A DNA stretch of 64,000 bases from an uncultured Anaeroplasmataceae bacterium. GTDB taxonomy: Bacteria > Bacillota_I > Bacilli_A > Acholeplasmatales > Anaeroplasmataceae. Positions 16,363-25,511 of this stretch are shown here, piece after piece. The notes under the pieces were generated by a model. That model made no database searches. It was not told the origin of the DNA and worked only from the letters and a program-made list of their open reading frames with translations. Location: NCBI GenBank assembly GCA_934229535.1, contig CAKQDS010000003.1, positions 52,060 to 116,059 of the forward strand, given 5' to 3'. Each line of letters begins with the position of its first letter. The first letter of the stretch is position 1. The translations under genes were made by a program, and so were the position numbers.

Positions 16363-17199
16363 ATGAAAAAGGTACTAAGCTTTATCTTAATATTTATTTT
16401 TGTATTTATTGGCTCTAGCCTTGTAATATCTGCTGATACAGGACCAAAACCAAAAACGACAATTACTATTTATAATTTAGATAAATCAGATTATATAATT
16501 GGCTATGCTACAAAGAGGGAAAGAGGGCCACATTCATTTTATGAGCCAGGTAGTAATACATATTATGGATCTAGTGAGGATTTAGATGTTTTGTATGAAA
16601 AATATCAATTAGATGATGGCTTTAAGCTATATGATATTTCTTATAGCTATAGTAATGTAGATGAATTCACATTAGAATCAGGCTATTATTGGCCAAGTGA
16701 TTTTAAATTACTTATTTATGATAAGATAAATGATAGATGCTATATATCAGAGGAAGTAGAAACTTATGCTTTTCATTCTTATTTTAAATGTGATTTTAAA
16801 GCTATTGATAGTACCTTTAATTTAGTAAAATCATATAATTATACAAACGAAATTTTTTCTTTTATAATTAGGCTAATTGTTACCCTTGCAATTGAGATGC
16901 TGATAGCGTTAATATTTAGATACACAAGAAAGTCATATTTAATTATTTTAGTAACTAATTTAGTTACGCAAATTGGGCTTAATCTAGCTTTGAATTTAGA
17001 TGCTCATTTTAATGGCAGACAGCCTATAATGATTATTTTTTATGTATTTATAGAGCTTGCTATTATACTAGTTGAGGGAATTGTTTATCAAATTTTCTTA
17101 AAGAGAAAAAATAATGGTTTTAATTTTGGCTTCTTATATTCAATAATTGCGAATGTGGTGTCATTTGTACTTGGTATGATGCTTTGGCTTTTTTATTGA
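16363..17199 (+). CDS. Exported multi-pass membrane protein with TGPKP motif
   Basis: A 278-residue membrane protein. A signal peptide (MKKVLSFILIFIFVF...) is followed by the mature start ADTGPKPK, a motif I recall from an uncharacterised clostridial membrane-protein family. Residues ~30-160 are extracellular and Tyr/Ser-rich. About four transmembrane helices occupy residues ~165-275. Function unknown. No transporter or enzyme motif was seen. Confidence 0.65.
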   Translation: MKKVLSFILIFIFVFIGSSLVISADTGPKPKTTITIYNLDKSDYIIGYATKRERGPHSFYEPGSNTYYGSSEDLDVLYEKYQLDDGFKLYDISYSYSNVDEFTLESGYYWPSDFKLLIYDKINDRCYISEEVETYAFHSYFKCDFKAIDSTFNLVKSYNYTNEIFSFIIRLIVTLAIEMLIALIFRYTRKSYLIILVTNLVTQIGLNLALNLDAHFNGRQPIMIIFYVFIELAIILVEGIVYQIFLKRKNNGFNFGFLYSIIANVVSFVLGMMLWLFY

Positions 17200-17250
17200 T
17201 TTTAATCTAAATTAAGGGAGAATATAATGTGAGTAAAAGGGAGTAAAAAA

Positions 17251-18672
17251 ATGGAAGATAATGCTTTTGAAAATTATAAAAAGGATATAGTTAATGTTAT
17301 TGCTTATTTGTTAGGACTTAGAGCGGATAACAATTTTGATGAAAATAAATTTAATGAGCTTGATAAAAATAATAATGCTAAAAAAATAAGAGCATTATCA
17401 ATCTTAAGGACGGAATTTATTAGAAATTTTAAAGAAATTACGGCAAGAAGAAATAACCTAGAGCCATTAGAGAATCTAAATAGCTTAATAAGCGTTGATT
17501 TAATTAAATATTTAAGAGAAAATAATATAGAAATTGTTCATCCTAATAATAATATGCTAATTCATATAGCGTATGTCAATCAATATATTTTAGAAAATAT
17601 TGAGAGCGTTAAAAATTTAATTCCTTCCTGGGTTAAATGGGATTATGTTAAAACCATATTTTTAATGCCGGGATGCTATGCTGGTGCTAAGGGCTCTGCA
17701 GTTCAAAATGGTAATCAAGCAAAAAAAATTCAAGCAGCAATTAATAGTGTTCGTGTTACTATTGCTAAAAATTCTTCATTTTATCCCTATGGCTTTTATG
17801 TTAATTGGCCAACCAATAAAATGGAGGATCATTATGGTAATATTTTACTTAATGATGAAAAATTTTTGAAGGTCCTTTATTCCGCTCATAGTGATACATT
17901 TCATGCCAATACTTATGTCATTGATGCGACTCTTGATGAGAAAAATTCTATTTATGATTTTATTTTAGATGCCAATAATATTGCTATTTTGGTTGATTGT
18001 GAAAATGTTGATCCATATGTGTTTGCTTCCGTATTTAAAAATTTAGAGGAAGAGAATTTAAAGAAAATTAAAAAGGTAATTTTATATGATGATGTTAATA
18101 CCTCTGAGGCTTGGGACTACATAAATGAATTAATTCATTTACCAATTGTACATAATGAAATAGAAAGAGTTTTAGATAATAAATCATTAGTAGATATGGC
18201 AATGATTGCTGGAGCCTGTAAGGAATATTATGAGGAAAATACTGAATCATTGATTCTTGTTTCATCAGATTCAGATTTCTGGGCCTTAATTACTAATTTA
18301 AGAAATGCAAGATTTTATATCTTAAATGAAAGTGAAAAAACATCAGAAACAATTATAGAACGCCTTGATGCTGAAAATATTGAGCATTGCTTTATGGATT
18401 CATTTGCTCAATCAAAGGTTCAAGATTTTAAAAATATGGTTTTATTAAAAAATTTGAATGCTAAAATAAAGGCTTTCAATGAAACAGGATCGTTCCCTTA
18501 TCTAAATGCTAAGGAGTTGATTGATCAAATCTTTTTTGAGTGTCATATTCAAGGCAATCATTATCAAGTAGATAATGAGAAGGAAGCATTTTATAAGAAG
18601 TATTTAAAAAATGGCTTTAAGATAAATGTTGATAAAACTGATTTTAGCTTGAAGATGGAACTTAATAATTAA
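17251..18672 (+). CDS. NYN (PIN-like) domain protein
   Basis: A 473-residue protein. The N-terminal ~225 residues have no recognised domain. The central part reads NIAILVDCENVDPY and later LILVSSDSDFW, the conserved acidic-residue pattern of NYN/DUF88 domains, a PIN-like fold of metal-dependent ribonucleases. A ~100-residue C-terminal extension follows. The start at 17251 has GGGAG upstream. It probably acts on RNA in the cytosol; whether it is an active nuclease is inferred from the retained Asp residues only. A short terminator follows. Confidence 0.75.
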   Translation: MEDNAFENYKKDIVNVIAYLLGLRADNNFDENKFNELDKNNNAKKIRALSILRTEFIRNFKEITARRNNLEPLENLNSLISVDLIKYLRENNIEIVHPNNNMLIHIAYVNQYILENIESVKNLIPSWVKWDYVKTIFLMPGCYAGAKGSAVQNGNQAKKIQAAINSVRVTIAKNSSFYPYGFYVNWPTNKMEDHYGNILLNDEKFLKVLYSAHSDTFHANTYVIDATLDEKNSIYDFILDANNIAILVDCENVDPYVFASVFKNLEEENLKKIKKVILYDDVNTSEAWDYINELIHLPIVHNEIERVLDNKSLVDMAMIAGACKEYYEENTESLILVSSDSDFWALITNLRNARFYILNESEKTSETIIERLDAENIEHCFMDSFAQSKVQDFKNMVLLKNLNAKIKAFNETGSFPYLNAKELIDQIFFECHIQGNHYQVDNEKEAFYKKYLKNGFKINVDKTDFSLKMELNN

Positions 18673-18674
18673 AT

Positions 18675-18694
18675 GGTAGCTTAGGCTACTTTTT
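18675..18694 (+). terminator. Short intrinsic terminator after the NYN gene
   Basis: GTAGC / GCTAC stem with TTAG loop followed by five T residues. Confidence 0.7.
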
Positions 18695-18718
18695 ATTTTA
18701 TAAACAAAATTTATTGAA

Positions 18719-18748
18719 TTGCATAAAATAATAACAAATATTTATAAT
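18719..18748 (+). promoter_or_regulatory. Promoter for the DUF438 gene
   Basis: TTGCAT (18719-18724), 18 bp spacer, TATAAT (18743-18748). The gene starts at 18789. Confidence 0.6.
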
Positions 18749-18788
18749 TTTGATTTAAAAAATGGTTAATAATATTATTGGTGATATT

Positions 18789-19877
18789 ATGAATTTAAGT
18801 AACAACGCAAAGCTTTTGAAGGAATTTTTGTTAAGATTAAATAATGAGAGTCTTGAGGATGTTCAAAAGGATTTCGTGAAGACCTTTAAGGATTTAAGCT
18901 ATAATGATGTATTATATGCAGAAGAAGAGCTTTATCTTGAGGGAAGCGTTAATTTAGAAAGGCTATGTGACATTCATTCAGCATTATTCCATGATGAAGA
19001 TAATAATTATTTAGCTAATGATATAAAAATGACTAATGATAATCCTTTAAATGTTTTAATAAAAGAAAATATTGAAATGGAAAAAATTATTGATTATTAT
19101 CTAAATAATAAAACTGATTATAAAATGCTTAAAAGTATTTTTAAGGAAATTGAGGTTCATTATAAGAAAAAAAGTAATTTAATTTATCCAATTTTAAAAT
19201 CTAAATATAATTTTAATTCTCCTCATGAGGTTATGTGGAAAAATGATGATATTATAATTAATAAAATGAATTCATTAATTAAAAATGATTTTAATGATGA
19301 AGAATTACTAGTTGAGACATTAAATAAGATTAAAGAAATGATTTATAAGGAAAATAATATATTATATCCTAACGCTTTTGATTTATTAGCTAATGAGGAT
19401 TTAAAATTAATAGAAGAAGATTTACATCAGTTTAAAGAAATATTTAATGTTAGATATAATAAAAAAAAGAAAAATGATGTTAGCTTTAAAAATGAAATAA
19501 TTAATTTTAAATATGGTAAGCTATCTTTAAAGGAAATTAATGGAATATTAAATGCTATACCTATTGAAATAAGCTATGTCAATAATAAAAATATTAATAA
19601 ATATTATAATGAAGGGGAAAAGCTATTTAAAAGACCAGCATTATCTTTGGAGAATGATGTTTTTTCTTGTCATCCCAAAGATAAAGAAAATATTGTATTA
19701 AATATTATTGATGATTTAAAAAATAAAAGAAAAAGTGATGTTTCAATTTTTTTGAAAAAAGAGCAGGAGGATTTTTTAATAAAATATAAAGGAGTATGGG
19801 ATAAGGATGAATTTTTAGGAACTGTAGAATTAATTTATCCTCTTAATGAAATCAAAAAATATTTAAATAAGAATTAG
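18789..19877 (+). CDS. DUF438/hemerythrin-like protein
   Basis: A 362-residue protein of the DUF438 family. The N-terminal domain reads LLKEFLLRLNN...VLYAEEELYLEG...RLCDIHSALFHD, the DUF438 signature with its Cys-x-x-His. Residues ~90-220 are a hemerythrin-like helical region including HYKKKSNLIYP and VMWKNDD. The C-terminus (~270-362) is a PAS-like domain. Such proteins are proposed redox, oxygen or nitric-oxide sensors in anaerobes. The ATG at 18789 with GGTGA at 18780-18784 is preferred over the upstream ATG at 18762. Confidence 0.8.
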   Translation: MNLSNNAKLLKEFLLRLNNESLEDVQKDFVKTFKDLSYNDVLYAEEELYLEGSVNLERLCDIHSALFHDEDNNYLANDIKMTNDNPLNVLIKENIEMEKIIDYYLNNKTDYKMLKSIFKEIEVHYKKKSNLIYPILKSKYNFNSPHEVMWKNDDIIINKMNSLIKNDFNDEELLVETLNKIKEMIYKENNILYPNAFDLLANEDLKLIEEDLHQFKEIFNVRYNKKKKNDVSFKNEIINFKYGKLSLKEINGILNAIPIEISYVNNKNINKYYNEGEKLFKRPALSLENDVFSCHPKDKENIVLNIIDDLKNKRKSDVSIFLKKEQEDFLIKYKGVWDKDEFLGTVELIYPLNEIKKYLNKN

Positions 19878-19947
19878 TAGTATAAAAAATATAATGTGGT
19901 ATAAATATAAGACATCATTTATTTATAATTAATAAGTGGTGATGGAT

Positions 19948-21921
19948 ATGTTTAGAATAAAGGATGCAAAAATTATTTCTAAAAATCAAAATACTTATTT
20001 ATTAGATATTAAGCTTTGTAAGAGAAAAGGATATAAGTATTTTGAGTATATAGAAAATAGTACTTATTTAAAAAGAAATGATAAAACTTTAAAGCAATTA
20101 GATGTGAAAAGTCTAGATTATTTAAAGGAATTAATCTTAGGATATTCTAAGAGAATTAAAAAAATAATTAAAGAATTTAATAAAATTAAATATAATGATA
20201 ATTTGTTTGTCTTTTATGAAGTGATTAAAGGTGGAAAGGTTAATTGCTTAATTATCAAAAATAAAGAAATAAAAATATATGATGATTTATATTTAGTTAA
20301 TTTATTTGAAATCATTTATGATTATAATAATTTTGATTATAAAAATGATTTAATATATAAAAAGGCAATAGCTACAAATGATTTATATTTAGCATATAAT
20401 ATCCTAAATATTTATGATTATATAGATAATGAAAAGCTTTTATATTTAGAGAAAATAGATGGAATAGTGCGTATACCAAGAGTAGAAAGTGCTGAAAGGT
20501 ATTTAATTAGTAGTGATGATTTTCCTTATGAGACTTTTAAAGCCTCTGGTTTTAAGTTCACACATCAGATGACTTTTCTTGGAGGATTAAGTTATAATGG
20601 TTATTATGATATTGATTTAAATGAGAAAAAAATCGTTGATCATTCTTGTAAGGCCTTGGGATATGTTAAGGTTAAAAACATTAATGAATTATATAAAATA
20701 ATTAATACTTTATTTCTTGAAATGTGGTATAATAGTGATGTAGAAATTCATTTAAATTTTAATAGGAGGAAGATAATTATGTCACAAAGATTTATGTTAA
20801 ATGAAACTTCTTATCATGGATCTGGAGCAATAGAGAATATTGTTCCTGAGGCAAAGGCTCGTGGCTTTAAAAAGGCTCTTGTATGCTCTGATCCTGATTT
20901 AGTTAAATTTGGTGTAACAAAGAAGGTTACAGATTTATTAGATGCAGGTAATGTTAGCTATGAATTATACACTAACATTAAACCAAACCCAACTATTGAA
21001 AATGTTACAAGTGGTGTTAGTGCTTGTAAGCATGCTTTAGCTGACTTTATCATTGCTATTGGTGGTGGCTCATCAATGGATACAGCTAAAGCTATTGGTA
21101 TTATTATGACTAATCCTGAATTTGCTGATGTTCGTTCTTTAGAGGGAACTGCGCCAACTAAAAAGCCATGCTTACCAATAATAGCAGTTGCAACAACTGC
21201 TGGAACTGCAGCTGAGGTTACAATTAATTATGTTATAACCGATGTTGAAAAGAAGCGTAAATTTGTTTGTGTTGACCCTCATGATATGCCAATTGTAGCT
21301 ATAGTTGATCCTGATATGATGTCATCAATGCCAAAGGGCTTAACTGCTTCAACAGGAATGGATGCCCTAACCCATGCAATTGAAGGCTATATTACTCGTG
21401 GTGCTTGGGAAATGAGCGATATGTTCCATTTAAAGGCTATAGAATTAATTTCTAAGAATTTAAGAGGAGCAGTTAATAATACAAAAGAAGGAAGAGAAGG
21501 TATGGCCTTAGGTCAATACATTGCTGGAATGGGATTTTCTAATGTGGGTCTTGGTATTGATCATGCGATGGCTCATACATTATCAGCTTATTATGATATT
21601 CCTCATGGTGTAGCTTGCGCAATGCTACTTCCAATTGCAATGGAATTTAATGCTGATGTAACTGGTGAAAAATATAAGGATATTGCTAAAGCTATGGGCG
21701 TAAATGTTGATGGTATGAATCAAGCTGAATATCGAAAAGCTGCCATTAATGCTGTTAAGAAGCTTTCAAATGATGTAGGTATTCCAACTAAATGTGAAAA
21801 GATTTTAGCATCTGATTTAGATAATCTTGCAACTGATGCTCTTCATGATGCTTGCTATCCAGGAAATCCTAAGGAAGCTAGTCATAATGATGTAGTTGAT
21901 TTATTTAAAAAGCTTATGTAG
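19948..21921 (+). CDS. Unknown N-terminal region continuous in frame with lactaldehyde reductase
   Basis: The frame is open from the ATG at 19948 (GGTGATGG upstream) to the fucO stop at 21921, giving a possible 657-residue protein. The first ~277 residues match no family that I recognise: they are Lys/Asn/Tyr-rich, soluble and look like a real globular protein up to about ...LFLEMWYNSD. The linker is the fucO upstream region, which contains an extended -10 and a strong ribosome binding site. So this is either an upstream gene that lost its stop codon or a genuine fusion. FucO is annotated separately as its own product. Confidence 0.5.
   Translation: MFRIKDAKIISKNQNTYLLDIKLCKRKGYKYFEYIENSTYLKRNDKTLKQLDVKSLDYLKELILGYSKRIKKIIKEFNKIKYNDNLFVFYEVIKGGKVNCLIIKNKEIKIYDDLYLVNLFEIIYDYNNFDYKNDLIYKKAIATNDLYLAYNILNIYDYIDNEKLLYLEKIDGIVRIPRVESAERYLISSDDFPYETFKASGFKFTHQMTFLGGLSYNGYYDIDLNEKKIVDHSCKALGYVKVKNINELYKIINTLFLEMWYNSDVEIHLNFNRRKIIMSQRFMLNETSYHGSGAIENIVPEAKARGFKKALVCSDPDLVKFGVTKKVTDLLDAGNVSYELYTNIKPNPTIENVTSGVSACKHALADFIIAIGGGSSMDTAKAIGIIMTNPEFADVRSLEGTAPTKKPCLPIIAVATTAGTAAEVTINYVITDVEKKRKFVCVDPHDMPIVAIVDPDMMSSMPKGLTASTGMDALTHAIEGYITRGAWEMSDMFHLKAIELISKNLRGAVNNTKEGREGMALGQYIAGMGFSNVGLGIDHAMAHTLSAYYDIPHGVACAMLLPIAMEFNADVTGEKYKDIAKAMGVNVDGMNQAEYRKAAINAVKKLSNDVGIPTKCEKILASDLDNLATDALHDACYPGNPKEASHNDVVDLFKKLM
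20725..20733 (+). promoter_or_regulatory. Extended -10 element TGGTATAAT inside the upstream reading frame
   Basis: TGG at 20725-20727 and TATAAT at 20728-20733, followed by AGGAGGAAG (20764-20772) and the fucO ATG at 20779. It suggests independent expression of fucO. No clear -35. Confidence 0.55.
20779..21921 (+). CDS. fucO: Lactaldehyde reductase / 1,2-propanediol oxidoreductase
   Basis: A 380-residue iron-containing alcohol dehydrogenase that matches FucO along its length, including the start MSQRFMLNETSYHG, NAD-binding GGGSSMDTAKAIG, EVTINYVITD, and the metal-ligand segments MDALTHAIEGY and MAHTLSAYYDIPHG. It reduces lactaldehyde to 1,2-propanediol with NADH, the overflow step of anaerobic fucose or rhamnose use, or oxidises related diols. 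The length equals the family norm, and AGGAGG 7-13 bp upstream marks ATG 20779 as the physiological start, although the frame is open further upstream. No fucose catabolic genes are nearby. Confidence 0.93.
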   Translation: MSQRFMLNETSYHGSGAIENIVPEAKARGFKKALVCSDPDLVKFGVTKKVTDLLDAGNVSYELYTNIKPNPTIENVTSGVSACKHALADFIIAIGGGSSMDTAKAIGIIMTNPEFADVRSLEGTAPTKKPCLPIIAVATTAGTAAEVTINYVITDVEKKRKFVCVDPHDMPIVAIVDPDMMSSMPKGLTASTGMDALTHAIEGYITRGAWEMSDMFHLKAIELISKNLRGAVNNTKEGREGMALGQYIAGMGFSNVGLGIDHAMAHTLSAYYDIPHGVACAMLLPIAMEFNADVTGEKYKDIAKAMGVNVDGMNQAEYRKAAINAVKKLSNDVGIPTKCEKILASDLDNLATDALHDACYPGNPKEASHNDVVDLFKKLM

Positions 21922-21941
21922 CATAAATTTAAAAAAAATAT

Positions 21942-21985
21942 AATTAGCTTTCTTCACAAATTTGAGGAAGGCTAATTATTTTATT
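21942..21985 (+). terminator. Intrinsic terminator after fucO
   Basis: 14-bp stem with two G-U pairs (left arm 21942-21955, right arm 21964-21977), 8-nt loop, then the T-rich tail ATTTTATT. Confidence 0.75.
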
Positions 21986-22003
21986 ATAAAGAGGTGACTT
22001 ATT

Positions 22004-22693
22004 TTGAAGAATTGTCCAATTTGCTTTAAAGAATATTTCGATTTTCCTAACAAATGCGATTGTGGCTTTTGCTTTGATAAACCAAATATGACAAATGAAG
22101 AAAGGCAATTTAAAATATTTAAGTATGCTAAAAATATATATTTTGATAATATTAAATATCCTAAGGCTATATTAAGACTTGCTTGTGGGGATTATTGCTA
22201 TATTGAAGATATTATATCAGAAAAACGAGGCGTAGAATACATATCATATCATAAAGAAGAACAAAAAACATGTTTAGCCGAAGGAGTACTTGCCAGTAGA
22301 GGAGATGTAAAGGCTTTAATTATTGATACTGATGTTCTTGATTCTATGTGTCTCGACGAATCACAAATAGAGACTTTGATAATTGGCAAAAATGTTTATA
22401 AAATAATAAATGAATTATTAAAAAGTCCTAATACCTTAAGATACATATATGTAGATAATAAAAATATCAATTATATTAGTTATGAAAATGTTTTGATTAA
22501 TAATAGAACAAGAGAAATCGTTTGTTATCCAAATGGCAAAAAGGATAAAATTTATTATGTTCCGCAAATTGTTAAAAAAATTAATTATAATCCCTTTGCT
22601 GATAATAAAAATCTTTGCGAAATTTATATTCCTAAAAATACTAAAATAGGTAAAAATATCGATTTTAATAATCTGAAAATAGTGTTTTATTGA
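22004..22693 (+). CDS. Zinc-finger plus degenerate leucine-rich-repeat-like protein
   Basis: A 229-residue protein starting at TTG 22004 with GAGGTGA upstream. The N-terminus has CPIC...CDCGFC, a likely small zinc-binding knuckle. The C-terminal half has short IxxLIIGxNVxxI and CEIYIPKNTKIG turns similar to BspA-type leucine-rich repeats (LRR_5). There is no signal peptide, so unlike most BspA proteins it is likely cytosolic. Function unknown. Confidence 0.6.
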   Translation: MKNCPICFKEYFDFPNKCDCGFCFDKPNMTNEERQFKIFKYAKNIYFDNIKYPKAILRLACGDYCYIEDIISEKRGVEYISYHKEEQKTCLAEGVLASRGDVKALIIDTDVLDSMCLDESQIETLIIGKNVYKIINELLKSPNTLRYIYVDNKNINYISYENVLINNRTREIVCYPNGKKDKIYYVPQIVKKINYNPFADNKNLCEIYIPKNTKIGKNIDFNNLKIVFY

Positions 22694-22744
22694 ATTTGTT
22701 TTACGCTATATGATTCATAAGTATTTTCTTTTTAATTTTATTAT

Positions 22745-22752
22745 GGTAGAAT
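22745..22752 (+). promoter_or_regulatory. Extended -10 element TGGTAGAAT
   Basis: TAGAAT at 22747-22752 preceded by TGG; located ~37 bp before the nitrilase-like gene. The -35 is weak. Confidence 0.4.
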
Positions 22753-22788
22753 AAAAATACAGAAAATAATTTTTGAGAGGTGATTTTT

Positions 22789-23496
22789 TTGAAATTTGGT
22801 CTTGCAGCCTATGAATTTAAAAATGATGATTTAAGCTTTAATTTAGCTCAAATTGAAAAAGCGTTAATTGCTGGAAGAAATAAAGATTTAGATATTATTT
22901 TATTTGGTGAAGCTTTTTTACAAGGATTTGATGGTATTAATTTTGATTTTGAAAATGATAAAAATATTGCGATAGCTACAAATTCAAAGACAATGATTGA
23001 TTTATGTGAGCTTACAAAAAAATATAGTGTTGATTTAGGAATAGGATATTTTGAATTAGTTGATAATAGTATTTATTCTTCATATGCTATTATTGAAAAT
23101 GGCAATATCATTTATAATTATAGGCGTATTTCAACAGGATGGAAGGAGGAAATGGCTGATAATCATTATAAGGAAGGTAATGATTCAAAGGAATTTATTT
23201 ATAAGGATCAAAGCTTTAAGATTGCTTTATGTGGAGATTTATGGGTTATGAATGAAAAATTTACCACAAAGGGAATTTTAATTTGGCCAATATATGTTAA
23301 TTTTAATTTGAATGATTTATATTTAAATGAAAATGATTATTTAAATCAAGCAATGCTTGCAAGTGATAAATGTTTTTTAATTAATTCTATAACCTATGAG
23401 CCTATTGCTCATGGAGGAGCATTTTATTATAAGGACGGAAGAATTGAAAAAAGATTAGCATATGATTTAAATGATATTTTAGTGGTTGAAATTTAA
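22789..23496 (+). CDS. Carbon-nitrogen hydrolase (nitrilase superfamily)
   Basis: A 235-residue nitrilase-superfamily protein starting at TTG 22789 with GAGAGGTGA upstream. The catalytic Glu is in LFGEAFLQG and the nucleophile Cys in ALCGDLW. The lysine segment reads YNYRRISTGWKEE, where either Arg has replaced the usual Lys or the Lys of GWK serves. It would hydrolyse an amide or nitrile bond; substrate unknown. It is followed by a SIMPL gene after 26 bp and then xylAB in the same direction. Confidence 0.8.
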   Translation: MKFGLAAYEFKNDDLSFNLAQIEKALIAGRNKDLDIILFGEAFLQGFDGINFDFENDKNIAIATNSKTMIDLCELTKKYSVDLGIGYFELVDNSIYSSYAIIENGNIIYNYRRISTGWKEEMADNHYKEGNDSKEFIYKDQSFKIALCGDLWVMNEKFTTKGILIWPIYVNFNLNDLYLNENDYLNQAMLASDKCFLINSITYEPIAHGGAFYYKDGRIEKRLAYDLNDILVVEI

Positions 23497-23522
23497 AGAT
23501 AGGAAAAGAAAAGGTAGTAAAA

Positions 23523-24173
23523 ATGAGAACAATTAAGGTAATTGGTAATGCTAGTATTAGTGTAAGACCAGACTTAACTAATATTACGATGAATTTGTCT
23601 GGAAAAAGTGCTAAGTATGAGGAATGCGTTAATAAATCAGCACTTGATTTAAATGTTATTTCGATGTGTTTAATGGAGTTTGGTTTTATAAGAAGTGAAT
23701 TAAAGACAACTAGTTTTAATGTTAGTCCTAATGTTGAATCATATTATGATAATGAAAACAAATATAAAACTAAAACAAATGGTTTTATTTATCATATGGA
23801 TTTAAAGCTATCATTTAAAAGTGATAATGATAAGCTAAGTAAAATTTTAGAATCAATTATGAAGCTAAATGTTAAACCAACAATTAATATTTTTTATTCT
23901 GTAAGTGATTCTAAGGCATGCGAAAGAGAATTGATTGCCAAGGCTGTAGAAGAGGCTAAGGAAAAAGCTTTGATTATTGCTGAATGCTGTGATGTTAAAC
24001 TAAAACGAATTGTTGAAATTAATTATATTAAAAATAATATGGATTTTACAAGTGATTCCTATGAATTAATGCCCCAATCTTTAAAATGTGCTAATGAGCA
24101 TTTTAAAATTGATATTGAGCCTGAGGAAATTGTTAAAGAAGATAGTGTTACATTAATATATGAAATTGAGTAG
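23523..24173 (+). CDS. SIMPL domain protein (DUF541)
   Basis: A 216-residue protein with the DUF541/SIMPL pattern: IKVIGNASISVRPDLTNITMNLSG at the start, a central IxxFIY...L beta segment, then VEEAKEKALIIAE, and a C-terminal EPEEIVKEDSVTLIYEIE. Most SIMPL proteins are exported, but this one has no signal peptide and so is cytosolic. Function unknown in bacteria. It sits 9 bp ahead of xylA, within the xyl transcription unit. Confidence 0.75.
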   Translation: MRTIKVIGNASISVRPDLTNITMNLSGKSAKYEECVNKSALDLNVISMCLMEFGFIRSELKTTSFNVSPNVESYYDNENKYKTKTNGFIYHMDLKLSFKSDNDKLSKILESIMKLNVKPTINIFYSVSDSKACERELIAKAVEEAKEKALIIAECCDVKLKRIVEINYIKNNMDFTSDSYELMPQSLKCANEHFKIDIEPEEIVKEDSVTLIYEIE

Positions 24174-24182
24174 AGGTTATAT

Positions 24183-25511
24183 ATGAAAGAATTTTTTGAA
24201 GATATTAAAGAAATAAAATATGAAGGACCAAAATCTAAGAATCCTTTAGCATTTAAATTTTATGATAAGGATAGATTGATTCTTGGTAAAAAAATGAGTG
24301 AGCATTTACCATTTGCAATGGCTTGGTGGCATAACTTAGGTGCTAATGGTACTGATATGTTTGGAAGAGGCACTATAGATAAGAGCTTTGGCAAAATCGA
24401 TCCTATGGAATATGCTAAAGCTAAGGTTGATGCTGGATTTGAATTTATGCAAAAGCTTGGAATTGAATATTTTTGCTTTCATGATGTTGATTTAGTTGTT
24501 GAGGACAAGGATATAAATGTAACTAATAAGCGTTTAGATGAAATATCAGATTACATTTATTTAAAAATGCAAGAAACTGGTATTAAATGCTTATGGGGAA
24601 CAGCAAATATGTTTTCTAATCCGCGTTATATGAATGGAGCTGGTTCAACTAATGATGCATATGTTTATGCTTTTGCTGCTGCCCAAATAAAAAAAGCTTT
24701 AGATATTACAGTAAAGCTTAATGGTAAGGCTTATGTTTTTTGGGGTGGAAGAGAAGGATACGAAACTTTACTTAACACTGATGTTAAATTTGAGCTTGAC
24801 AATATTGCAAGGCTTATGCATATGGCTGTTGATTATGGTAGAAGCATTGGCTTTAAGGGCGATTTTTATATTGAACCAAAGCCAAAGGAGCCAATGAAGC
24901 ATCAGTATGATTTTGATGCCTCAACAGCAATTGGCTTTTTAAAGCAATATCATTTAGATAATGATTTTAAGTTAAACATTGAAGCAAATCATGCAACACT
25001 TGCTGGTCATACCTTTAATCATGAACTTAGAATTAGTGCAATAAATCATATGCTTGGTTCAATTGATGCTAATCAAGGAGATTATCTACTTGGCTGGGAT
25101 ACAGATGAATTCCCATCTGATGTTTATGAGGCTACAATGTGTATGTATGAGGTAATTAAAGCTGGTGGCTTAACTGGAGGCTTTAATTTTGATGCAAAAT
25201 GCCGTAGACCATCAAATACCTTTAAGGATATGTTTGAAGCATATATTCTAGGAATGGATACATTTGCTCTTGGTTTAATAAATGCTGAAAAAATAATTGC
25301 TGATGGTAGAATTGATGATTTTGTTAAAGAAAAATATTCATCATTTACAAATACTGAGCTTGGAAAATTAATATTAGATGATAAAATGGATTTAAAATCA
25401 TTATCTGATTTTGCTCTAAATATGAAGGAAATGACTACACCTATAAGTGGTAAGCAGGAATATCTTTTAGCAATTATTAATCAAATTTTATTTGGAATGA
25501 AAAATGAATAA
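24183..25511 (+). CDS. xylA: Xylose isomerase
   Basis: A 442-residue class II xylose isomerase converting D-xylose to D-xylulose. Diagnostic segments are AMAWWHNLGANGTDMFG, the catalytic histidine in FCFHDVDLV, the metal-binding EPKPKEPMKHQYDFD and the C-terminal FNFDAKCRRPS. Length matches the family (~440). It needs divalent metals and acts as a tetramer in the cytosol. Its last 8 bp overlap xylB, and a SIMPL gene precedes it by 9 bp. No xylR or xylose transporter is nearby, and I found no cre-like site in front. Confidence 0.97.
   Translation: MKEFFEDIKEIKYEGPKSKNPLAFKFYDKDRLILGKKMSEHLPFAMAWWHNLGANGTDMFGRGTIDKSFGKIDPMEYAKAKVDAGFEFMQKLGIEYFCFHDVDLVVEDKDINVTNKRLDEISDYIYLKMQETGIKCLWGTANMFSNPRYMNGAGSTNDAYVYAFAAAQIKKALDITVKLNGKAYVFWGGREGYETLLNTDVKFELDNIARLMHMAVDYGRSIGFKGDFYIEPKPKEPMKHQYDFDASTAIGFLKQYHLDNDFKLNIEANHATLAGHTFNHELRISAINHMLGSIDANQGDYLLGWDTDEFPSDVYEATMCMYEVIKAGGLTGGFNFDAKCRRPSNTFKDMFEAYILGMDTFALGLINAEKIIADGRIDDFVKEKYSSFTNTELGKLILDDKMDLKSLSDFALNMKEMTTPISGKQEYLLAIINQILFGMKNE

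Noticed and set aside
22789..23496. Nitrilase-like protein declared inactive because Lys is replaced by Arg in YRRIS.
   Set aside because: A nearby GWKEE Lys is present and may be the catalytic one in this subfamily; the case is not strong enough.
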